A stretch of 64,000 nt of DNA from Aphrocallistes beatrix (lineage: Eukaryota; Porifera; Hexactinellida; Sceptrulophora; Aphrocallistidae): the NCBI GenBank assembly GCA_963281255.1, contig OY725495.1, positions 1,426,001-1,490,000 on the forward strand, read 5' to 3'. Positions within the stretch are counted from its first letter, which is position 1, and each line of letters starts with the position of its first letter. Made by a program: the position numbers and the translations under genes. The notes under the pieces were generated by a model. That model did no database searches. It worked only from the letters and a program-made list of their open reading frames with translations, and was not told where the DNA came from. Positions 21,936-33,679 of this stretch are shown one piece after another.

Positions 21936-23855
21936 TAGTTCCCTTCTTTATTTAATTACTATTTTACTATCTACTTTTATCAATTTGTCCTGAATTAGGT
22001 AGAAGAAATTATGGATCAAAAGATTAATGTCCGAAATGGTCGGATCGAAAATTCTGTTTACATTATGTCAAATCAGGGTACAGTTAAGATACACTGGTCG
22101 GACTCTTAAGGTGATATCGGGATTATGATGATGACTATTCAATTACAACACCTCATGCTTCTCCAATACGCGATCAATCTCCTTATACATATCATTCATT
22201 ATCAAGTACACAGACCCATGCTCAGAATAATTCAGCATGTTTCGTATTCAGATACTCTAACATTCGCATAGGAAGAACATCATTTCTACAAGTTCTCAAT
22301 TGTAATAGGATACATTATGTTTTTTCTTAGAGTATACCAGGTGTTCTCAATTTATACAATGGCATGCGCACTGGAAATTTTCCACTTAACATTAAAAAGC
22401 GATAGCATATTGTGTTCACTAATTTTTGCAGGTCAAATAAGGGATTTTTTATCTATTTGAGGTCCGCACGACCGTGCATATATCACGGTAGCTGTTATTT
22501 TTTGGGAATGGCATTAACTTGTATTATTTTAAATTATACTCTTCAAAAAATCACAGAATGTTTATTTAATTATATAAAACTAAAATATCTAACAAATCTA
22601 ATGGGATATCTAAAATTGTTTTAGATTATACAAAGAGTCAATGTCTGCTCGCCTACCAGATCTCACAATTGGTAATTTCCGTGTTAAATTAATCTCTATT
22701 AGGAATTATCTAGATTTGTTTTTGACATTTTTCATTTGATCTTTTAAATTATTTTGGTTTATTATTTGGAACAAGACAAGCCTGATCTGTAAAATCAAAA
22801 ATCCAGCTATTCTACAGCTGCAGAATACCAGACACCGTAAAGGAAATAATGCACAAGCAGAAAAGGTTTATGGTTTGGGCATAAAATGTGTTAATATATT
22901 CTTTAGACCTATAATGCATATTTTTCGATATTTAGTGGTGCTAATCGCTCAGTGAAATGGCCTTGTAATTAGAAGGCTATGAATAGCATACTACATATAA
23001 TGCCACATGGTAACTTGGACTTTGGACTAGGGATGCATTAGAAGATGGATGAACTAATACATAAGCTGCCTGAAATCATTAAACACGCACAATAGAGCTT
23101 AGGAATGTATTACCAACATATACAAATATGGTGCAAAAATACCCATATCCGTTTTCAAAATTTAGATTAGTCATCATATTATTGCGCATTAGGTTTTATT
23201 TGTTAGAAATTTAGTGATTTTCAAAGGCATTTTAAGGACTTCTAAGTGTTCGCTACTGAGCTATGAATGAGTTAATTCGAAAAATCTTGATTTTTCTTGG
23301 AATGTTGCTCCATTCCAGTGTTGCTATGGAAACGTATTTTTGTCAGTTGGGGTCATATCTTTTTTTTCTACACTAATTTCAATGGTATACGTTTTATTCG
23401 ACAATTTATCAATACCCAATATTATAAATTGTCTACCATCATTAGTATCTCTAGGACTTAATGATAAAGTCACATTAAGTCATTTTTAGTGCTGCTCCAG
23501 TAGTAGAGAGATGCCCTTATGGCTTATGGCATGGACGGCGTTTCTAGTCCGTCCCTTATGTATGTGTGTATACATCTTCGTACGCGCGCTACTACGATAT
23601 CTAATAGTCCGATTTTTATCAAATTTTCCATGTAAGATTTCTTGATTTACTTTTGAAAACGGATATGGGCACTTGATGTCATGTTTATATATGTTGTAAA
23701 TATATTCTTAGACCTATCATGCATATTTTTTGATATTTACTTTAATATTGATTATCGCTATCAACATTATCTTATCCATGGTACTGATGCAAATCACTCA
23801 ATGGAATGGCCTTGCATTTAGATGGCTATGGCAATGGCTAATAATATGCTAAAAA
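21936..23855. other. Unassigned region with a degraded direct repeat
   Basis: No gene was recognised. Near 22905-22985 and 23700-23830 a phrase recurs in direct orientation (TAGACCTAT then ATGCATATTTTT, then AATGGCCTTG). A segment around 23290-23350 matches the interior of the palindrome at 6566-7233 in inverse orientation. This suggests a decayed relative of that element or of the T repeat. Confidence 0.4.
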
Positions 23856-23859
23856 TTAT

Positions 23860-24895
23860 CACTATTCTATATCCCTTCTTTCTTCTGAATTACATCCTTT
23901 AATCTGCGAGGGAAGGCCTATAATGCAACAAGCCCATTCTCTCCCCAACGACTCCTTAAGAGATTCATATTGGTCTGGGCACAAGCCTTTGTCTCTAAAA
24001 TAGACTAGATCGTGTGATCTATTGGTTTTAAATCGAGGCTGTACGGGGACCATTCCTCTAAGGCAAAAAATCGGGGATCTACTCCTTTAACCATGACTGG
24101 GTGAATTTTGGATGTGGGCAAGTACACCATCCTGTTTAAATAAAAAAGACTCTCCAGAGAACATGTACAGGCATAGATCTTTCAGTGCAAGCTCTAAAAT
24201 AAGGTCGCGATACGAGATTGAGTTGATTTTAGCTCGTGGTCGAACAAAAACCTGGGATGTCCGACCAATTTCCGAAACCCTGGCCCAAACCATGACAGTG
24301 TATTTTCTGAACTCGCCCAACGTCATGCAAATCTCTGGGATTGCACGAGCACTAGGTGCTATTATTCTGTTATTTCAAGCATTGCTAGCTTCTCCTAAAT
24401 TTGCATGAAGAAAGACGTTTTACAAGATAGCGTGCCGATCTCATTTTCAATGATCTCCAACTATCCTTTTTTTGCCACCCAATGACACATGTCACGAGAT
24501 ATCACCATTGTGGCATTGATGGTACAAGTTGTCACAGTTTTAAATATTTAACCTTGTGGTAGGGGCGTAGCCAGTGGCGCCGACAAGGGCCTGCCAGGGG
24601 CTACGGTCCGTCCTAACTGGGCCTGCAGGAACATTTTCTGGGCCTGCAGGATATTTAGTGGGCCTGCGGGCAGGCATGCAGGCCCATTGGCTACGCCTAT
24701 GCCTTGTGGGAGAGTAATCGAGTGGAAAAATAATAAAATGAGTAATTCGAATGTGTAGAATTCGAATTTGAAGTTGAATCAAGCGTATCTCTTAAAAATT
24801 AAAATGTCCTTGATTCACTAAATAGATTAGTTTATAACTATTTGTATGGTAAATTTGGAGTGTATGAATACTTTTGTCCAAGAAGTATAATTTTG
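23860..24895 (-). pseudogene. Tc1-like transposase relic
   Basis: Degraded remains of a Tc1-family cut-and-paste transposase. The clearest frame (24087-24326) has 'VMVWARVSEIGRTSQVFV' and 'FKQDGVLAHIQNS', corresponding to the core block and the second catalytic Asp (QDxxxxH). In another frame toward 23950-24053, 'WSPYSLDL' followed by PIDH corresponds to the WPxxSPDLNPIEH block that contains the third acidic residue, with a stop nearby. Upstream (24400-24550) the N-terminal region is unreadable. At about 24875-24890 the sequence GAATACTTTTGTCC matches the ends of the MITEs at 26785, 34500 and 42234, making this a plausible relative of their source. A 142-bp hAT MITE interrupts it. Confidence 0.68.
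24560..24701. mobile_element. 142-bp hAT MITE
   Basis: The ends are TAGGGGCGTAGCCA and the complement of CATAGGCGTAGCCA, with the perfect 8-bp duplication CCTTGTGG (24552-24559 and 24702-24709). The interior is unusually GC-rich for the window (GGGCCTGC repeats). Confidence 0.82.
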
Positions 24896-24967
24896 CATGT
24901 CAATTAATGCAAAAGTATATTCAAAATAATCATTTATCTGTTTTACATCAAGGAAATTCATATACTA

Positions 24968-25460
24968 CAAGCGCGCTTCGCTTGCTTGCGCTACACGGCT
25001 GGCGGACACTTCGTGTCCGCCTGAGGCTCCCTTCGGTCGCCTGGAAGTGACATTGGTTAATTATAGGGGAGATAACATCTCTAAATATGTCCATCTTAGT
25101 GTTAAAACCGATTTCACTCGAAAAATCACCAAATTTGTCAATTTAAAAATTTTTGATGCTTAATGATGACGTCATAACAAAGTGATGAGTCATCATATTT
25201 TGATGAAAGTCGCATAATCTGTGAGGTATGTTAGTATACAGATTCTATTAAAATTTCAGCCTTCTATCTCCTATAATAGCTGAGTTATGCCCGAATAACT
25301 GTATTGCTTAACTTTTAAAAATGTGACAATGACGTCATAATTCCATGATAAGTCGATATTTTGCTCTGAACTCAGAACTTACTGGAGCCATAGCCAAAAG
25401 ACTCCCACATGCCAAAAATCAGCCTTCTGCGCCCGGCAGTTTCTTCAATCAATTCGTTAC

Positions 25461-25499
<39 letters not shown>

Positions 25500-25527
25500 C
25501 ACAATAATCGAGTTTTAATAGTAAGGA
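24968..25527 (-). mobile_element. Helitron-A, complete copy 6
   Basis: It runs from CAAGCGCGC to AGTAAGGA (complement of the family ends), flanked by ...CTA on the left and TAAAT on the right, fitting A|T insertion. It retains two TGACGTCA sites and a long TA microsatellite near the 5' end (25462-25492). Confidence 0.82.
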
Positions 25528-25656
25528 TAAATCAGAAATTTTGGTATGATTGGCGCATAGGCTAAGGTTTACTTGTTGATTGGGAAATAATCAAACATAG
25601 TTATACTGAAAGAATAATATTACCGAATTCAGAATACTAGGATATAATTCAAGTAA

Positions 25657-26208
25657 TCCTTACTATTAAAACTCTATTAATGTTTGTGTATATATATGTG
25701 TATATATATATCTCTGTAACGAATTGATTGAAGAAACTGCCAGGCGTAGAAAGCTGATTTTTGGCATGTGGGAGTCTTTTGGCTATGGCTCCAGTAAGTT
25801 CTGAGCTCAGACCAAAATGTCGACTCATCATGGAATTATGACGTCATTGTCACATTTTTAAAAGTTATACAACACAGTTATTCGGGCATAACTCAGCCAT
25901 TATAGGAGATAGAAGGCTGAAATTTTAATAGAATCTGTATACTAATACGTCTCACATATGATGCAAATATCATCAAAAAATGATGACTCATCACTTTGCT
26001 ATGACGTCATCATTACTCTTCAAAATTTTAAAAATTGACAAATTTGGTGTTTTTTCGAGTGATATCAATTTTAAAACTAAGATGGACATATTTAGAGATG
26101 ATATCTCCCTTATAATTAACCAATGTAACCTCCAGGCGACCGAAGGGAGCATCCGGCGGACAAGAAGTGTCCGCCAGCCGCGCAGCGCAAGCAAGCGAAG
26201 CGCGCTTG
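25657..26208 (+). mobile_element. Helitron-A, complete copy 7
   Basis: TCCTTACTATTAAAAC at the 5' end and the GC hairpin plus CTTG at the 3' end, between AGTAA and TATT. TGACGTCA sites lie at 25839-25846 and 26002-26009. It lies inverted to copy 6 with a 129-bp spacer, a potential hairpin in single-stranded DNA or RNA. Confidence 0.83.
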
Positions 26209-26536
26209 TATATTATAATATGATGAGAGAAACAATTACCTACAATTACCCATGATTATTCGTAAAATTCCTACTTGTATCATCATTTAGTTTCTCGTGT
26301 TTAATTAGTTCGCCGCCATCAAATATACAATATGTATAGCACTTTTAACTAGTAGTATAGATAGTATTGCTAAACAGTTAGCCCCCTGCCCCCCGGGAGA
26401 TATTCCACTCAGTTGAAACAATCTAAAAACAAGGCGTCACTCGATATGATTCCTGGCAAGTTTGGAGATCGTAATGTTGTCACATTCCTGCTGTTGTTAG
26501 GGAATTACAAAAGAAAATTTCTATGATTATGATCAA
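26209..26536. other. Unassigned spacer between Helitrons
   Basis: AT-rich, with a short C-run (GCCCCCTGCCCCCCGGG) near 26380. No gene or repeat was recognised. Confidence 0.35.
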
Positions 26537-26742
26537 CAAGCGCACTTCGCTTGCTTGTGCTGCTCGACTGGCGTTATAAGTTAGATAACATCTCAAATAC
26601 GTCTGCTTTACTGTCACAATCGATATCACTCGAAAAATCACAAAATTTGTCAATTTTTTTATTTTTGATGCGTATTGATGACTTCATAACAGAGTGATCA
26701 GTCATCATTTTTTGATGATAGTTGTATCATATGTGAGATATA

Positions 26743-27760
26743 TCCTTACTATTAGAACTCGATTAATGTTTGTGTATATATATACACTACCCGGACAAAA
26801 GTATTCGACCACCACGAAACTTACATACAAATAGTACTAAATTAGATCTTTTAAAAAAGGAACATGTCCCTAAACAGTAGAAAATACTCTATTTTTAGTT
26901 CAAATTCGTAATCTACACATTCTAATTACTCATAATTCAGAGTTTCAACTCAATTACCTATTCTTATGTTGAAAATTATCAACCTCTGCCACTTTGTGTC
27001 ACTAAACGCCATCATTTATAATGGCTGTGACTTAGGACAAGTAGCATCAAGTAGCAAATGTTGATATTTGTTAACTTGGAAGTTAGTAATTAAGCTGAGG
27101 CTATCAATTATGAGCAATTAGCATGTGTAGTTTACGAATTTGAAATAAAAAATAGAGTATTCCTTACAGTTTGAGAACATATTCCTTTATGAATAGACCC
27201 ACTTTAACACTATTTGTATGGCAGTTTCTGTGGTGGTCGAATACTTTTGTCTGGGTACTGTATATATGTAACGAATTGATTGAAGAAACTGTCAGGCACA
27301 GAAAGCTGATTTTTGGCATGTGGGAGTATTTTGGCTATGGCTCCAGTAAGTTCTGAGCTCAGACGAAAATGTCGACTCATCATGGAATTATGATGTCATT
27401 GTCACAATTTAAAAAGTTAAGCAACACAGTTATTCGGGAATAACTCAGCCATTATAGGAGATAGAAGGCTGAAATTTTAATAGAATCTGTATACTAACAC
27501 GTCTCACATATGATGCAACCATCATCAAAAAATGATGACTCATCACTTTGCTATGACGTCATCATTACTCATCAAAATTTTAAAAATTGACAAATTTGGT
27601 GTTTTTTCCAGTGATATCGATTTTAAAACTAAGATGGACATATTTAGAGATGATATCTCCCTTATAATTAACCAATGTCACCTTCAGGCGACCGAAGGGA
27701 GCCTCCGGCGGACACTTCGTGTCCGCCAGCCGCGCAGCGCAAGCAAGCGAAGCGCGCTTG
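26743..27760 (+). mobile_element. Helitron-A copy 9 nested in copy 8
   Basis: 5' TCCTTACTATTAGAAC and 3' CGCGCTTG. The flanks GAGATATA and TTAATATA join to GAGATATATTAATATA, the exact uninterrupted sequence of the same family near 47690. This shows precise A|T insertion with no duplication. A 476-bp MITE lies inside. Confidence 0.88.
26785..27260. mobile_element. Tc1-type MITE copy 1
   Basis: The ends are CACTACCCGGACAAAAGTAT and the complement of CAGTACCCAGACAAAAGTAT, flanked by TA. Just inside both ends is an inverted CATACAAATAGTACTAAA-like motif. About 476 bp and non-coding. It belongs with the copies at 34500 and 42234. Confidence 0.82.
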
Positions 27761-28138
27761 TTAATATATACATTCTATAGAAATTTCAGCCTTCTATCAC
27801 CTAAAATGGCTGAGTAAATTTGAAAAACTGAAATTTCTGATTATAAAAAGGCGACAATGACGTCATAATTCCATGATGAGTAGACATTTTAGTAAGTCAG
27901 AACATAGCCTACTAAACTCATGCCTGACAGTAAAACGTAAATTTGTAACCAAGGATGCGAACGAAGTCATTCACAAACTTGGGCAATTTATGATTAATAT
28001 ATTTATAGATATAATGAATATCTATTTCGATTATTGTGGTTTAGGATAAATTCTTGAATAATTTTTAGCACAACCATAATGTTTACACTTTGTTAGTTAT
28101 AGTCATCAAGTTAATTCAATCATTCATAATTTTGTTAA

Positions 28139-29163
28139 GGATACTGCCCTCGAAAAAACATATGATTTGGCTTACAGCATACGATGAAAGTAGAGCTATA
28201 AGAGATGTTAAGCGTAGGGAGGTATCTCCATTAAGAAATACTGGCACATTCCAAACCGTTTTTGATTCTCATTTCTAGTTTTTGAGATACACTGTCTCAA
28301 AGTGTGTTTTTTTCGTTTTCCGCTAGCACATCTTAATGGTAGAAATTTGGACACTCAAGGAATTGTTTAGGACATACCAAGGAATCAAACGCTTCCAAAA
28401 TCGAATCACAGATAGTCTATCATATTTGCAACTTCATAGGACCAGAAGAAAGCTAAAATGACAAAAATTGTAAATTTGATCGGTGTCCGTAAAAAAAGGG
28501 CCAAAAATGTCAGATTTTTAGTTAGAATATCTCAAAAAAATGGTGGTCCTACGTTCATCGCCTAATGATATGGAACAACTCTTTAAAATTTTCAAACTTC
28601 TATCTCAAACCAAATTTGAGAAATAATTCTGTAAAGACGGTCAATTTTGAAATTTTAAAGTTCCAAGATATAGAGATTTTAAGTTTAGATGTTATTAAGA
28701 ATGTAAAATGAGTTATAAATAATGAACAAAACCATTCACAGACATTTATTCGCATTCATACTGCTGATTTAGGTATATTAGAACCAAATATTTACAAAAA
28801 ATAGCAAAAGTACCCTGAAAATCCACAAATTTCCTTGAGGCCCCTAACTCCGAATATTTTGAGATAATTGGAAATAATAATTCATATTCCTTGCACTGCG
28901 AAGTATAATCTATCAGTTTCGAATGAATAAAAAGCTTCCAAAAAGTATATTAGGATGTTAGAGCGAAAGTCTACGACTTTTAGTTTCGAAGTTAGGATTT
29001 TCGAAAAATGCTATGTCATCATACGACAAAAATCTAAAATTTAACATTCCATAGGGTGTAGTGCAATTATTATCAAAGAATCATATATGTACACTCATAA
29101 ATAGTATATTAGGAAGTGAGAACTAAGAATTTGGACTTATGTTTACAGAGATAGAGAGATATG
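28139..29163 (-). mobile_element. TTAA-R repeat, copy 4, partial
   Basis: It starts GGATACTGCCCTCG after TTAA (28135-28138) and matches copy 2 in inverse orientation up to about 29163. It then stops mid-element at the junction with the T repeat. Confidence 0.72.
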
Positions 29164-29486
29164 ATTAAATAACTAAGCCATAGTCTGTTTTCCATTATTC
29201 CCTACACTCTAATAAGAGTTAATATTTTATTTTGAACATATTTAATGAATGACTAAGAACAACATGTATCAAATTACATAATAGAAAGGTTAAAATGGCA
29301 ATAAAAAAGGTCTTCACAATACTTTTCATACTTACCTTTTAGATCTTGCAAATTCCTGACAAGGTACCTCTCTTTCTCCTCAATCTCATATTTCAAGCTA
29401 GGAGTCTCCTTTGTTAAGCAATATTATTCCTTTTACTCCAGAGAACGGAGTCCGTTTATTTTAGATATCGAGAGCAATTCATATTA
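29164..29486 (+). repeat. T repeat, copy 1, left part
   Basis: A dispersed repeat recurring in inverse orientation at 46514-46745. It contains CTTTTAG followed by a short exon-like stretch ending CCTGACAAG and then GTACCTC, which looks like splice acceptor and donor. The repeat is cut at GCAATT by TTAA-R copy 5 and continues at 30625. Confidence 0.5.
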
Positions 29487-30624
29487 TGTACAGAAAAATT
29501 GGAGAACTTTTGATAATTATTTTGAAAGTTCTGGCCTTGGACCTCGCAAATTCGTTCAAAAACCCCCATTTAGAGTCCAAAAAGAGATATCTCTCTATCT
29601 TTGTAAATACAAGTCCAAATTCTTAGTTGTCACTTCCTAATATACTTTTTACGAGTGTACATATATGATTCTTTGATAATAATTGCACTACACCCTATGG
29701 AATGTTAAGTTTTAGATTTTTGTCATATGATGACGTAGCATTTTTCGAAAATCCTAACTTCGAAACTAAAAGTCGTCGACTTTCGCTCTAACTTCCTAAT
29801 ATACTTTTTGGAAGCTTTTTATTCATTCTAAACTGATAGATTATACTTCGCAGTGCCAGGAATATGAAATATTATCTACAATTATCTCAAAATATCCGGA
29901 GTTAGGGGCCTCAAAAGAAATTTGTGGATTTTCAGGGTACTTTTGCTATTTTTGGTAAATATTTGGCTTTAATATACCTAAATCAGCAGTATGGATGCGA
30001 ATAAATGTCTGTGGATGCTTATGTTCATTATTAATAACTCATTTACATTCTTCTTAACACCTAAACTTAAAATCTCTATATATCTGGACTTTAAAATTTC
30101 AAAATTGACCGTCTTTACAGAATTATTTCTCAAATTTGGTTTGAGATAGAAGTTTGAAAACTTCAAGAGTTGTTTCATATCATTAGGCGATGAACGTAGG
30201 ACCACCATTTTTTGGACATATTCTAACTCGGTGATTTTATTCATGATTTCCCAAAAAAACAGACATTTTTCTCCCTTTTTTTGCCCTTTTTTTTCAAACA
30301 CCGATAAAATTTACAATATTTATCATTTTAACTTTCTTCTGGTCCTAGGAAGTTGCAAATATGGTAGACTATCTATGATTCGATTTTGGAAGCGTTTGAT
30401 TCCTTGGTATGTCCTAAACAATTCATTGAGTGCCTAAATTTCGAAAATTTAAAAAACAGACTTTGAGACACTGTATCTCAAAATCTAGAAATGAGAATTA
30501 AAAACGGTTTGGAATGTGCCAGTATTTCTTGATGTAGATACCTCCCCACGCTTAACATCTCTTATAGCTCTACTTTCATCGTATGCTGTAATGCAAATAA
30601 TATGCTTTTTCGAGGGCGGTATCC
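29487..30624 (+). mobile_element. TTAA-R repeat, copy 5, 5'-truncated
   Basis: It matches copy 2 from the ATGTGTACAGAAA region to the right terminus GGCGGTATCC, followed by TTAA (30625-30628). The T repeat near 46575 (GCAATTAAGAGG in complement) shows the TTAA empty site. The left terminus has been lost. Confidence 0.72.
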
Positions 30625-30628
30625 TTAA

Positions 30629-30986
30629 GAGGATACCATGAAAAGCAATATGATTTAGCTCCAGTCCCCACTTTTGGTTTTGTATGTATCCCCTTCAACA
30701 GGATCCTTTGGATGGAGAAAAGAAAATCGAAACGTCGGTTAAATGTCTCTCTCTAAGTTCTTGCATCTTAAAATGGAAAGTGATCTGCTGCTGAGAAGGA
30801 TTATGGCTAGGTTAAAAATTTGTGACAGAGAATATGGGGGAAACAACTTCACATAATGTATTCTCATTGATTAAGCTAGTGATAAAATAATCATTAAATT
30901 TGTGGTTCATTATAATAATCGTCCTCTAGTGCATTCCTAGTCCAGATTTTCCAAGTAGAGGGCAGGCCTTATATACAGTAGGGTAT
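30629..30986 (+). repeat. T repeat, copy 1, right part
   Basis: It continues the T sequence after the TTAA-R insertion and matches 44857-45152 inversely. In the other copy the block after CCCTTCAACAG encodes an open tail with 'DPLDGERESKRRSNV' and 'LHLKMESDLLMRRIMEARL'. Here that tail is frameshifted. The origin is unknown: a captured gene fragment or an intron-containing transposon gene. Confidence 0.5.
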
Positions 30987-31841
30987 GGGTTGGTGTTTCC
31001 CATGGGACACTTGTTTTTACTAGAAATGTGTCCAAATTGCTTTTTTATCATTTTTAGATCCATATAGGGGTTCTAAACAATAATTCCAATTTTTATAACT
31101 CTAGCCCCAATATTTCGCCACTTTGAGCCACTAGTATACCTGCGGCCGTATTCACTAAGAACTTAAGTTCGATCTTAAGTCGTATTCACTAAGATTGGTA
31201 TTCACTAAGATTTAAGTTCGATCTTAAGACCGAACTTAAGACCGAACTTTAAGCAACCTAGGGAGGTGTCTTAAGTATTGGAATTGATTCGATTTTCACT
31301 AATTATACTCCATAAATGTTGTTCAAAATTACTTCTATCGAACATTGAATCTACCTTGTTTGATATTAGACTTCAAATAAAATTTTAATATTTTTTAAAC
31401 ATTTCTCTTATTGTGTGTAACATCGCTACATGTATCACATGCTATAGTTCGTGGCATATTCTTCTTGGGTTTGTATGAATAAACAAGCATACATTCTTTG
31501 ATTGTATAATCTTACACTAATTCTAACATGCATAATTATAGAGACGGCTTTATATATTGATTCACATGACTGATGATAATTACTTTGATCCTATTTTCCT
31601 ATTTACAATGATTTTTCCAGCAGTCTCTGACGTTTTAATCGATAATAGTCCCTCTGTTCTTCTATTAACTGCAGCTGTGCTGAGAATACAGCCATCTGCT
31701 GGAACAAACTTCCTGCTGTAACGGAAGTAAGTCTGCAGCCTTCAAGAGTTCGACAGAATCATCTCGTTTATCAACAGTTCGCCTTCTCTTCCGACTTTTT
31801 TTTGATGCCTTATATGTTGTCGGTATTTCAATTTCTGGAGA

Positions 31842-32339
31842 CTATAAAATTGGAGTATCTTCAGATTCATCTGGACCTGTAGCCGATACTGTTGACGCTA
31901 TTGCTGGTGCTAGAAAAAGATCAGCAGCACCTGAAATTCCACTGAAAGCAGGAGTGTTTTGGAACATCTCTGTTACCCGATTTGCAGAGTCAGCAAAAAT
32001 ACTTCTATCTGCTGATAGGATTTGCATATCTTCGTCTTCTACCTGTCCAGCACTGTTTGTACCCCCTCCAGTCTTTCTGGCTTCCCTAAAGCTGGCATCA
32101 ACTTTGGACTTTGCATTTAGCTTTAGGTTGGTCCATTTTTTTCTGATATCCTCTACAGCTCTGGCATTGCCATGTATTGAGTTGAGTTTGGCTGCGATGT
32201 CTCTCCAGATTTGTTTCCTCCTTTTGTTTTTGTCGGCAGAATTTCCTGACCCTCTCAATATATCACCTGCTGACTCAATTTCATTAATGAGACTGCACTC
32301 TTCTTCTCTGGTCCAATTTGATTTTCGTGTTTTTTCCAT
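31842..32339 (-). CDS. Harbinger Myb/SANT-like accessory protein, C-terminus broken
   Basis: The partner protein of PIF/Harbinger transposases. In characterised elements it enters the nucleus, binds the subterminal repeats and recruits the transposase. Residues about 5-80 form the trihelix Myb/SANT domain: NWTREEECSLINEIE, then KRRKQIWRDIAAKLNSIHG, then VEDIRKKWTNLK. The frame opens at 32339 and stops at a TAG at 31842-31844. Reading continues in the same frame past that stop with a basic run (KASKKSRKRRR). After a frameshift near 31720, the usual C-terminal helix appears as QQMAVFSAQLQLIEEQ. So about 75 residues are probably lost through one nonsense codon and one indel, although the TAG could mark a short intron end (TTTTATAG). 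It lies 296 bp downstream of the transposase, same strand. Confidence 0.82.
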   Translation of the reverse strand: MEKTRKSNWTREEECSLINEIESAGDILRGSGNSADKNKRRKQIWRDIAAKLNSIHGNARAVEDIRKKWTNLKLNAKSKVDASFREARKTGGGTNSAGQVEDEDMQILSADRSIFADSANRVTEMFQNTPAFSGISGAADLFLAPAIASTVSATGPDESEDTPIL

Positions 32340-32635
32340 TTGTTTCGGTATTGTTAATGCAAGTACTCAGCAGCAATTTATATACACGGGAAGACGCCGA
32401 CTTACCTTAACCACTAATGACACCATTTATTTTCGTAACACCAAATGACGCAGAAATCGTAACGTCGATAGAAATTTATTTACTTCTCATATCCAGTGTT
32501 TATATTTTGTCTTAGAGAGGTTTTCATGTTACAATATACAAAGACACTTGTTGTTTATATGTTTTGTTTAATATAATATTATGAATGCATGAGATACAAC
32601 TTATGCTCGTTGATAGCTCCTAAATTTAGATTAAT

Positions 32636-33679
32636 TCAACTAAAGTTATGAATAGCAAACTGATCCCTGTAGTGTTTTGCTGCAATATGTCCAGTTTCCT
32701 CAAATGTAAACGGTTCATCCATAATGCTTGTATGATGGTCAATAGTGGAATCTTCCAACATGGGCTGCTTCCAAACAATAGCCATATTATGAAGAACAGC
32801 ACAGGCAAGAATAATAGTGCAGACTTTATCTGGAGCCATCCGGATCTCGCCGTGAAGGCAATGAAATCTTCTCTTCCATCTCCCAAAGGTTTGCTCGATC
32901 AATACACGCGTTTTTTTGTGGGAGTAATTATAATTCTCTTGGGCATTTGAAGCAGGTTGTCTGTATGGAGTTAATAAATAGGGTTTCAGCATATACCCAC
33001 TATCACCTAATATATGCTCACCAGCCAAGAAGTTATTCTCCACATATGTTCCGACCTGAGAGAGCTTCCAAATACGTGAATCATGAACTGAACCGGGGAA
33101 TCTTGCCAATACATCGGAAAATCTACCATCAGGTAGACAGATAGCTTGGACATTTATGGAGTGGTAGAAATGTCTGTTTACATAATCTGCCTCATTTTCA
33201 GAAGGCTTTTGAATACGAACATGCGTTCCATCTACAAGTCCAAGAACGCCGGGGAGGTTCGCGAGCTCATAAAACTGTGACTTAATCGTAGCCTTGTCAG
33301 CAGAACCGGGCATGCTAATGAACTTTGAATATATCGATTGCAGTCCAAGTGCAACGGCTCTGATGTACCTGCAAGCTGAGGGTTGGCTCACGTGAACTCC
33401 ATCACCATAAATAATCTGAAAAGTACCAGATGCAAAAAATTGTAGAGCAACACAAACTTGTGCGTGTGGATGTGCAGCATGAGATCTATCAGTTGTATTA
33501 AGATGATCAACTATGATCTCTGTAATCTTTAATATTGCTGACCTTGAGAAGCGAAAACGCTGCAACAATTCTAGATCATCATAGAATTCCAGAGGATCAC
33601 TACGATCTCTGAACACTCTCTCTCTCTCGAGTGACTCTTCCGAATCTTCTGCTAAAAACAATGGGATCATTCCTGCCAT
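32636..33679 (-). CDS. PIF/Harbinger transposase (HARBI1-like), 347 aa
   Basis: A nuclease of the Harbinger superfamily that cuts and joins the element ends at 3-bp targets, working with the Myb-like partner encoded downstream. The N-terminal half (1-130) holds a helical DNA-binding region with RFRFSRSAI and 'VCVALQFFASGTFQ'. The DDE nuclease follows: D150 in GLVDGTHVRI, D200 in SVHDSRIW (conserved but not assigned here), D226 in GDSGYMLKPYL and E262 in LIEQTFGRWKRRF, the order and spacing of HARBI1-type proteins. Length (347) is typical. The frame is open from ATG to stop with no intron. Homologous host proteins exist, but exact element ends and a target duplication show this is a transposon gene. 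It may be functional. Confidence 0.95.
   Translation of the reverse strand: MAGMIPLFLAEDSEESLERERVFRDRSDPLEFYDDLELLQRFRFSRSAILKITEIIVDHLNTTDRSHAAHPHAQVCVALQFFASGTFQIIYGDGVHVSQPSACRYIRAVALGLQSIYSKFISMPGSADKATIKSQFYELANLPGVLGLVDGTHVRIQKPSENEADYVNRHFYHSINVQAICLPDGRFSDVLARFPGSVHDSRIWKLSQVGTYVENNFLAGEHILGDSGYMLKPYLLTPYRQPASNAQENYNYSHKKTRVLIEQTFGRWKRRFHCLHGEIRMAPDKVCTIILACAVLHNMAIVWKQPMLEDSTIDHHTSIMDEPFTFEETGHIAAKHYRDQFAIHNFS

Larger units (their letters stand above)
26537..27930 (-). mobile_element. Helitron-A copy 8, split by copy 9, 5'-truncated
   Basis: The 3' end (CAAGCGCACTTCGC) is at 26537. The body continues to 26742, is interrupted by copy 9, resumes at 27761 (TTAATATATACATTCTAT) and fades near 27930 after the TGACGTCA-containing block. 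The hairpin region is partly deleted. Confidence 0.75.

Noticed and set aside
31954-32448. A 164-residue plus-strand frame opposite the Myb-like gene
   Set aside because: It is the antisense shadow of a recognisable Myb/SANT coding region and has no motif.
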